Source: Unio delphinus
Taxonomy: Eukaryota; Mollusca; Bivalvia; Unionida; Unionidae
DNA length: 64,000 nt
Assembly: GCA_029339505.1 (NCBI GenBank)
Contig: JAQISU010000346.1
Coordinates: 755,001-819,000, forward strand
Direction: 5' to 3'
The translations under genes and the position numbers were made by a program. The notes under the pieces were generated by a model that saw only the letters and a list, made by a program, of their open reading frames with translations, made no database searches and was not told where the DNA came from. Positions 36,120 through 42,161 of this stretch are shown piece after piece. Each line of letters begins with the position of its first letter. Position 1 is the stretch's first letter.

Positions 36120-37538
36120 TCAAAGATTTTCTACTGGGGCATCTACCACTCTCATTCGTCCACCAACACCTTCGAGTAACATTGATTTATCACTGAGAAT
36201 GACAGCAACCGCTCTATAATCAGCAATAGCACCACGAGTCACATTAGCTCTAAAGTGTATATCAACAACTGACTGTCTTGTCAAATCGAGATGTTCCAGT
36301 GAGAAGTAGTAGATCGGATACAGATTTTTAAAATCAAATTGTGATATTTGCAAACCAGTATCCACATTTTGATCGCGTGCCATAAATGACAACAGACGAT
36401 GATAAACTCGTGCAATATGATTTTCTGTGTAATTAAGTTGTATATCCTCAGATGGTTCCTGCTGGCCGTTTATTCTCAGTGAGACGTCTTTCACACCTAA
36501 TTGATCAAATATCATATGACTGAAGAGTTGATTGCCAACTCGTGTGTTATCCTGTAACGCTACGAATATATGACGTGGCGCAGAAACGCCTTGTTTTGAT
36601 GCTAGGTTCCAAGTGAATAACCCGTTGATATTTGATTGCTTCACATCTGTACTCACGGTTAGCCAACTCAACAACGACTTTCCTCCTTGGTCCATAAATG
36701 ATAGTAATCGTCCTTCTGCGGTGATTGCTGGAGTCAACACTGGCATCCACAATGATATTTTTGTTAAATTGACTTTACCGGCATCATCATTTATATGTGC
36801 TGCAGCTGGGTTTGCTGGAATCCTCCAAATTGCGTCGTTATCATCACTCTTTCGTACAAGCGATACTGTATGCTTCGCCCCGTAGATAACTTTTCTGACG
36901 TTTCTACAGAATCCAAAAATATGATGCAGTGGAATCGCACATGAAAATGATTTACGCCCTACTCCCAACATTGCGTTTCGTGTTGCAGCTCCTAGATTGA
37001 AATTAACATCGTTGTTTATAATCATATCTTCGGCATCAATATTAGCGGTGCCAGCATTATTCTTTGGTCGTCTTACAACAAATGGATTTCCACCAGCGGT
37101 ATTCTTACCATCTTTTGCAAACATCATAGATGGACCCGCTGATCTTGTATAATCATCAGAATATCTCGCTAACCCGATGATTGTTGTAGCCACATCAACA
37201 TCACGATCTATGGACTCAATTTCTTTTCCATCAATGAGATATCTAGCACTCTCAAATAGCGCCATAATACCATTATTTACAAAACCGACTTGAGTACCAG
37301 CTGGATACGGTGCTGGTACAGCAGTAGTATCAGCAGCTGTTACAATTTCTCCTTCTACTTCAATAAATGCTTCACAGGGTAAAAAGTATTTACTGGTATC
37401 ATGGACTTGAAGATCAATTCTTGCTCGACTATTTGAGTCTATGGCATGATAGGCGTAATATTGATAATCGCGTACAGAATCATTCTTGGGGACTGGGGCG
37501 TCTATATCAAATGCTGGATCAGATGATTTTTTGAACAT
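36120..37538 (-). CDS. Major capsid protein (double jelly roll)
   Basis: A 472-aa protein of the size and position of the Polinton/adintovirus hexon-like capsid protein. The N-terminal part has the family's start (RIDLQVHDTSKYFLPCEAFI) and VNNGIMALFESARYLIDGKE (about residues 89-108), the recognisable first-barrel signature. The middle has AMLGVGRKSFSCAIPLHHIF and the end has IYYFSLEHLDLTRQSVVDIH. Trimers would make the pseudo-hexagonal capsomers. It is flanked by the pVI-like and pX-like genes as in related elements. The frame is complete with no lesions. Confidence 0.88.
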   Translation of the reverse strand: MFKKSSDPAFDIDAPVPKNDSVRDYQYYAYHAIDSNSRARIDLQVHDTSKYFLPCEAFIEVEGEIVTAADTTAVPAPYPAGTQVGFVNNGIMALFESARYLIDGKEIESIDRDVDVATTIIGLARYSDDYTRSAGPSMMFAKDGKNTAGGNPFVVRRPKNNAGTANIDAEDMIINNDVNFNLGAATRNAMLGVGRKSFSCAIPLHHIFGFCRNVRKVIYGAKHTVSLVRKSDDNDAIWRIPANPAAAHINDDAGKVNLTKISLWMPVLTPAITAEGRLLSFMDQGGKSLLSWLTVSTDVKQSNINGLFTWNLASKQGVSAPRHIFVALQDNTRVGNQLFSHMIFDQLGVKDVSLRINGQQEPSEDIQLNYTENHIARVYHRLLSFMARDQNVDTGLQISQFDFKNLYPIYYFSLEHLDLTRQSVVDIHFRANVTRGAIADYRAVAVILSDKSMLLEGVGGRMRVVDAPVENL

Positions 37539-37568
37539 TTTATTCTATTTATCAGAGTCTAAATAGTG

Positions 37569-37584
37569 AAATCGTAAACGATTT
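37569..37584 (-). terminator. Intergenic mini-hairpin upstream of the major capsid gene
   Basis: AAATCGT-AA-ACGATTT, a 7-bp perfect stem just downstream of the pVI-like gene stop and about 30 bases before the capsid ATG. Confidence 0.5.
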
Positions 37585-37592
37585 TTCCATTT

Positions 37593-38024
37593 TCATCGAC
37601 GTAGTTTTTTAAGGCCACTTCCTGCTATCATGTTTGCAATATTGCTTTGGTCTCCTTGATTTACCATCGACGCTAGTTTTTCATCTACTGCGTTATTTAT
37701 TATTTTACTAACACTTGCAGGCATTTCTTCTGTAGACGGTAACGGTTTCTTTTTTCGCCCCACTAATGATGTTATTTTATCCTTCGCAGTTGAAAACGCT
37801 TTCCCGGCAAGATCTCCAACAGTACTAATACCCTTATCACGAATAACATCAATGGCTTTCATTGATAACTGTTTAGCTAACGGCATCACTTTGGGGGCCA
37901 TTCTTGAAAAGAATCCTAAAATGGTATTGCCGAGGCCATCTCCGTAGTATGCTCTATAAACTGGAAACCGTGAATTAACTACATAGACGAGGGTTGGTTT
38001 ATCATGATTGTAGTGTACGATCAT
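37593..38024 (-). CDS. pVI/core-like minor virion protein
   Basis: A 143-aa basic protein. After a short N-terminus and YYGDGLGN, residues 33-75 form an amphipathic helix region (LGFFSRMAPKVMPLAKQL ... DLAGKAFSTAKDKI), the pattern of pVI-like proteins placed next to the capsid gene in Polintons. A KKK patch (91-93) and a helical tail follow. IAGS-G near the C-terminus (133-137) fits the adenain rule (M/I/L)xGx-G, which would free a short basic peptide (LKKLRR). It probably lies inside the capsid. Confidence 0.6.
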   Translation of the reverse strand: MIVHYNHDKPTLVYVVNSRFPVYRAYYGDGLGNTILGFFSRMAPKVMPLAKQLSMKAIDVIRDKGISTVGDLAGKAFSTAKDKITSLVGRKKKPLPSTEEMPASVSKIINNAVDEKLASMVNQGDQSNIANMIAGSGLKKLRR

Positions 38025-38057
38025 TATTATAAAAACAATAGTGTTTTCAATTGTTAT

Positions 38058-39116
38058 TTAATCACTATGATACCCATTTGCTAACTCGTCAATGAAATCT
38101 CGATATGTTTTGATATCCATGATACCGCCGGCAAATAACCGTCTACAAATATCAGCTGCTTCATTAATTATTTCTGGAGAGTTATTTCCAGCTCGGAATC
38201 CTCCTACAAGAACATCTAATCGTGATATATCATTGATAACACTATCAGGACAAATGTTTCCAATCCTTGGATTTCCTAATCCACTTCCGCTATAGCCAGC
38301 TGCTTCATCTAGTTTGTCTGTATCCGTGGTTTGTAAATAATCAAGAGTATCATCATCATCATCAGGTGGTAGTTGTTGTTTTTTAGGTTCTTCTTGTTTT
38401 TTTTGTCTCCGTGTTGGTGTTTGACGTCGTTCTTCTAAATCATCATCATCATCAGGTGGTAGTTGTTGTTTTTTTTGTCTTCTTGTTTGTCTCCGTGTTG
38501 GTGTTTGACGTCGTTCTTCTATTTCTCGTTGTCGCTCTTCTATTTGTTCTCTTTTATAATTACTAATTCCCTTTTTAAATTCCTTGTATCCTATCTCATC
38601 CTTATTCAAACGACCAATCCCCTTATTTAGTTTATACAAATTATCGAACCAATCATTACTTGATATTCTATCATTCTTATACTCGTCCTTTAAAAAATCT
38701 TTTTTTGAATTATAACTTTGAGCAGCAAAATTACCAAAGGCTTGATAATCCTTTGATTTCAATAAACTAGGTTTTTTTATTACTATTTTAGCATGATCAG
38801 TAAATTTATTCAACAGAGAAACAATCGTTTTTTTCGGATCAGTTTTTTCAGTTTGTTCAGTTTTCGCTGCTAGTTTTTCAAGCTCACCAATAACAGATTT
38901 TCCCGTCTCGGGACCATCTCCCAGTAAAGCACGCTCTACCCCCTTCGTTGCTGTGGTTACTGGTTTAAACAACTCTTCAGACCCCAGAGCAAAATCAGTC
39001 TGAAGACTCTGTCGTTGTTGCAGTTTATTTCTTACAGAGTCACGAATTGGTATAAATTTCTTAATTGCATCTAATCGCTCACGAGCCAATCGGGTTGTTA
39101 ATGCCTCATTGACCAT
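38058..39116 (-). CDS. Conserved Polinton protein with acidic/basic repeats
   Basis: A 352-aa protein of unknown function. The N-terminal third is helical and charged. Residues about 195-262 hold two copies of a low-complexity block (ERRQTPTRRQ, KKQQLPPDDDDD). After YSGSGLGNPRIG, the C-terminal 70 residues (RLDVLVGGFRAGNNSPEIIN, ICRRLFAGGIMDIKTYRDFI) match, from memory, a conserved end of proteins carried by other invertebrate Polintons. It sits first in the virion block, so a packaged or DNA-binding role is possible but unproved. Confidence 0.6.
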   Translation of the reverse strand: MVNEALTTRLARERLDAIKKFIPIRDSVRNKLQQRQSLQTDFALGSEELFKPVTTATKGVERALLGDGPETGKSVIGELEKLAAKTEQTEKTDPKKTIVSLLNKFTDHAKIVIKKPSLLKSKDYQAFGNFAAQSYNSKKDFLKDEYKNDRISSNDWFDNLYKLNKGIGRLNKDEIGYKEFKKGISNYKREQIEERQREIEERRQTPTRRQTRRQKKQQLPPDDDDDLEERRQTPTRRQKKQEEPKKQQLPPDDDDDTLDYLQTTDTDKLDEAAGYSGSGLGNPRIGNICPDSVINDISRLDVLVGGFRAGNNSPEIINEAADICRRLFAGGIMDIKTYRDFIDELANGYHSD

Positions 39117-39440
39117 TATTTGAAATCAGAAACCATTTTTCAATTGTAAAACAATTTTTCAATACCGACCTAACACCATCGTGCAACTCCCTTGACATCA
39201 GTGACATGTCGGATGATTTTTAACACGGTCATGGAAGTGTTATTTCATCGTGAGACACCTTCTATCAGGGTTGGCGAAAGTGTCATAATTGTATATAAAA
39301 TTATTAATACTGACACTTTCGCCATTCTTTATTTGATCAATCTGACACATCGTCCATCGATTTTTGACACCCCTTGAGGGTCGGCTAAAAAAAATGATAT
39401 GGTCGGAATGATAATGGTCGGGCAATCAATGGTCGGGTAA
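39117..39440. promoter_or_regulatory. Largest non-coding gap of the element, with dyads
   Basis: This 324-bp stretch holds a perfect 13-bp inverted repeat, GGCGAAAGTGTCA at 39273-39285 and TGACACTTTCGCC at 39311-39323, around an AT-rich loop with TATATAAAAT. It also has a mini-hairpin AATTGT-AAA-ACAATT at 39142-39156 and three ATGGTCGG repeats at about 39399-39437. It separates the virion block from the small accessory genes and is the best candidate for a promoter/terminator hub or internal origin. Confidence 0.5.
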
Positions 39441-39842
39441 TCAAAATTGTTCATTTTCTTGAATTAATGCTCGTAGGTTTCTAATTTTAGAGTTGACTTC
39501 TTTTTTCAATTCGTATTCGTTACCTAATTCTTTTCGTATTCCTTCTACGATAGTATACAACGGAACAAACACACTGATGTCACTGGAAAATGAAAGAGAG
39601 TCTTTAATAGAATTCTGAATTTTTTTGATGAGTGCATATTTCTTGGGTAGCATATACTTGTTAGTGCTAACTCCGTATTCAATATCCTGAAAATCAGACA
39701 CAATTTGGTCAGGATTTAATCCATCTGATAGTTTGATATCCTGATTTTTCAATTTTGCTATTTCAACTATGATGCTATTCATGTTTTCAGAATTCATTAT
39801 TCTATAAGTATGACATATCTCTAATTGGAAATTATGACGCAT
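39441..39842 (-). CDS. Small helical protein, unknown
   Basis: A 133-aa protein not recognised. It is mostly predicted helix with charged residues (NSIIVEIAKLKNQDIKLSDG; ELGNEYELKKEVNSKIRNL near the end). Its ATG overlaps the TAA of the HNH gene by one base (TAATG on the minus strand), an arrangement seen in coupled translation. A later start at residue 16 or 21 is equally possible. It could be a partner of the HNH protein or an unrelated accessory. Confidence 0.45.
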   Translation of the reverse strand: MRHNFQLEICHTYRIMNSENMNSIIVEIAKLKNQDIKLSDGLNPDQIVSDFQDIEYGVSTNKYMLPKKYALIKKIQNSIKDSLSFSSDISVFVPLYTIVEGIRKELGNEYELKKEVNSKIRNLRALIQENEQF

Positions 39843-40336
39843 TAGACATAACTAAATTGAACTTTTTGCCCCGTCTTTTTTGAAATAGCCGATCGATAAA
39901 TCCCCTCTGCAACTTTTCGTACTGACGGTCCACAAATATCGAAAAATTTACCGGCTTCATATAATGATTGAAATATTTTTTCTTCATTAGTTGTTGTATT
40001 CAAAGATGTCACAGGTCTCTTCCAAACCGTTTTGCAAGTGCCAGCTCTTCCTCGTTTGGAATTCTCACTCAGTGTGATAGCCTGCAGATTGGATACAGAA
40101 TTATTCTTTGGATTAGAATCCTTGTGATAAATAACAAAACCATCTTTGATCAATCCATTAAAACATTCAAATACGAAACGATGAATGAGATAATTTTTCT
40201 TTCCAATAGTAAACTTCAAATACCCTTGATTATTCACAACACCGACCGGTTTCTTTAGTCTACGGTTTCTGACAGTACCATCACTGGATGCTTCATATTT
40301 TGTAATCACTGGATGTGGTCTGAATTCTTGGTCCAT
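39842..40336 (-). CDS. HNH endonuclease with NUMOD-type ends
   Basis: A 164-aa free-standing homing-endonuclease-like protein. The N-terminus has a NUMOD4-like YEASSDGTVRNRRLKK, then the HNH core: H52 in YLIHRFVFECFNG and H71 with the following asparagines in YHKDSNPKNNSVSNLQ. The C-terminus (about 110-164: SLYEAGKFFDICGPSVRKVA) is a NUMOD1/IENR1-like DNA-binding helix unit. Such genes are selfish or help replication-linked nicking. It lies 10 bp after the zinc-finger gene stop and runs into the 133-aa gene. Confidence 0.82.
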   Translation of the reverse strand: MDQEFRPHPVITKYEASSDGTVRNRRLKKPVGVVNNQGYLKFTIGKKNYLIHRFVFECFNGLIKDGFVIYHKDSNPKNNSVSNLQAITLSENSKRGRAGTCKTVWKRPVTSLNTTTNEEKIFQSLYEAGKFFDICGPSVRKVAEGIYRSAISKKTGQKVQFSYV

Positions 40337-40346
40337 ATATACTATT

Positions 40347-40742
40347 CTATTGTTTGTCTAATTCAGTGCTTGGTTCAATAATTACATCACTGGAAAATCT
40401 TTCGATATAGTCTTGCGGGGTTCTTATGATTTTATCCTTGATGTTGTCAGGGTCAAGGGCCTTTTCAGGGTCATAATTTCTGATGGATTGTCCATTTTTT
40501 ATTCTTTTATCATAATAACGCTTCAATTCCCTATATCGCTTACCACCACAATCACTACACAATTGTGATCTTCCCTTAACCCCAACCCCACATCGAATAC
40601 AGGGTAACGGACCAAGACTTCCACGTCGAAAACTTTGCATATGATACCTACAGTACTCATTTTTTCTGCATGATTTGTTACACGGGGTTACATTTCCCAT
40701 CATGAGCCATTTGCAGTGATTCATTATACATAAAACTTTCAT
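40347..40742 (-). CDS. Double zinc-binding protein
   Basis: A 131-aa protein with two cysteine clusters: C10, C21/C25, C31 and H34 (CNKSCRKNEYCRYH), and a zinc ribbon C48-x2-C51...C62-x2-C65 (CIRCG, LCSDCG). The rest is basic then acidic. Similar small zinc proteins are carried by related elements; a transcription or DNA-binding role is inferred. It is transcribed divergently from the replicase genes across a 24-bp gap. Confidence 0.6.
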   Translation of the reverse strand: MKVLCIMNHCKWLMMGNVTPCNKSCRKNEYCRYHMQSFRRGSLGPLPCIRCGVGVKGRSQLCSDCGGKRYRELKRYYDKRIKNGQSIRNYDPEKALDPDNIKDKIIRTPQDYIERFSSDVIIEPSTELDKQ

Positions 40743-40766
40743 TTAAATGTTTGTTTTTTATATAGC
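40743..40766. promoter_or_regulatory. 24-bp divergent promoter gap
   Basis: Only 24 bases separate the minus-strand zinc-protein ATG from the plus-strand 460-aa ATG. It is AT-rich with TTTTTTATATAGC next to the plus-strand start and an ATTTAAAT palindrome across the minus-strand start. If both genes are transcribed, their promoters must overlap this gap and adjoining coding DNA. Confidence 0.45.
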
Positions 40767-42149
40767 ATGAAGGAGTTCAAGAGATTGACTTCGAAAAATG
40801 CTAAATTCAATGCTGATAGAGAGTTCAAGAGATTATTGAAAATCAATCCTAGATTTAATCTCGATAGACCAAAAAAACGTCAAAAACGTCCAAGAGACGG
40901 AAACATGAAAGAGTTTAAGAGATTATTGAAAATCAATCCTAAATTTAATATCGATAAACCCCAAAAACGTCCAATAGACGGAAACAAACGTAACAAACGT
41001 CCAAGAGACGGAAACATGAAAGAGTTTAAGAGATTATTGAAAATCAATCCTAAATTTAATATCGATAAACCCCAAAAACGTCCAATAGACGGAAACATGA
41101 AAGAGTTTAAGAGATTATTGAAAATCAATCCTAGATTTAATCGCGATAGACCCAAAAAACGTAACAAACGTTTAAGAGACGGAAACATGAGATCATCATG
41201 GAAGGATGCTCAATTCAATCTTGATATAGTTTCTAATACACCCAAGAATAAAATTCTTGATAAACCCATCAGAGACTGTTTTAATGAATTCAAGCGTGAT
41301 GGAGCATCTTATTGCTGGTCAACATTTCGAATTGATGGTGTTGTTGACGCTACCATGAATGATGAAAAGGCAGCAGTGATCATTTCACGTGTTGGGGAAA
41401 AAAGTCATTTTTTCCGAATCAAATTCATTATCCGTGAGAATGGCAAATGGATTATTAAGGATAAATTTGAACCCATTCTCAAGGGCAAAAAAACTGTCAC
41501 CGTGAATCAGGATTCAAAACCGGGAATTTTGACCGGAATTGATAAACCCTACTACGAAAGATCTTATCCTGTCACAGCAGTTGTTTACGGGATCTATCCG
41601 CTCAATGAAAAACCTGATATTTCAAAACTAGCACCCATGAAATATTCGACAGGGCTAAATTGTGTAGCAGAACGAATAATAGAACACTTCACAAATGCGT
41701 CCCGGGGAAATAAACTCACTGATCTAAGACGAAAAAAAATAACCGAGTGGGAGTTCACGGTAAAAGAGCATGGGGCAACAATTCAGGATATAATTAAATT
41801 AGAAACATCATTGAGATTTCCAATATCGGTAAGAACAATCACCGGTGAAGTATTAAAAGAACCGAAATATCAATCAAAAAAAGGAAAACCCATTGAAATT
41901 ATTGATCATAACGAACACGCGTGGTCATCTGCAGTAACAATATTTCCACGGGATAGAACCGTAAAATATCTATCCCCAGCAGGGTTGGGACCTGAAGAAT
42001 GTTTTACCGAGCAGAAATTATTTGATGCTATTTACCATTTGAGTAAAAACGATCCTGTGTCAGCGTGGCTATTTCATAGTAATTCAGACGAGGAATGCAG
42101 ATTTGATCAGTTTGTAAGGCCTAACGGAGAATTATACCGTACTGAATAA
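40767..42149 (+). CDS. N-terminal replicase module with KEFKRLLKINP repeats
   Basis: A 460-aa protein. Residues 1-142 are a basic array of about five units built on MKEFKRLLKINPKFNIDKPQ. Residues 165-460 form a conserved region with DCFNEFKRDGASYCWSTFRI, NCVAERIIEHF (C299), EWEFTVKEHGATIQD and IDHNEHAWSSAV (H381, H384), suggesting a folded Cys/His domain, perhaps thiol-protease-like or a terminal-protein/exonuclease-like part. The stop (TAA, 42147-42149) is in the same frame as the downstream 821-aa gene, four codons before its ATG. In the homologous family I recall (large proteins in arbuscular mycorrhizal fungi), both parts form one chain; this needs a database check. Confidence 0.6.
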   Translation: MKEFKRLTSKNAKFNADREFKRLLKINPRFNLDRPKKRQKRPRDGNMKEFKRLLKINPKFNIDKPQKRPIDGNKRNKRPRDGNMKEFKRLLKINPKFNIDKPQKRPIDGNMKEFKRLLKINPRFNRDRPKKRNKRLRDGNMRSSWKDAQFNLDIVSNTPKNKILDKPIRDCFNEFKRDGASYCWSTFRIDGVVDATMNDEKAAVIISRVGEKSHFFRIKFIIRENGKWIIKDKFEPILKGKKTVTVNQDSKPGILTGIDKPYYERSYPVTAVVYGIYPLNEKPDISKLAPMKYSTGLNCVAERIIEHFTNASRGNKLTDLRRKKITEWEFTVKEHGATIQDIIKLETSLRFPISVRTITGEVLKEPKYQSKKGKPIEIIDHNEHAWSSAVTIFPRDRTVKYLSPAGLGPEECFTEQKLFDAIYHLSKNDPVSAWLFHSNSDEECRFDQFVRPNGELYRTE

Positions 42150-42161
42150 CTGCAGAATCAA

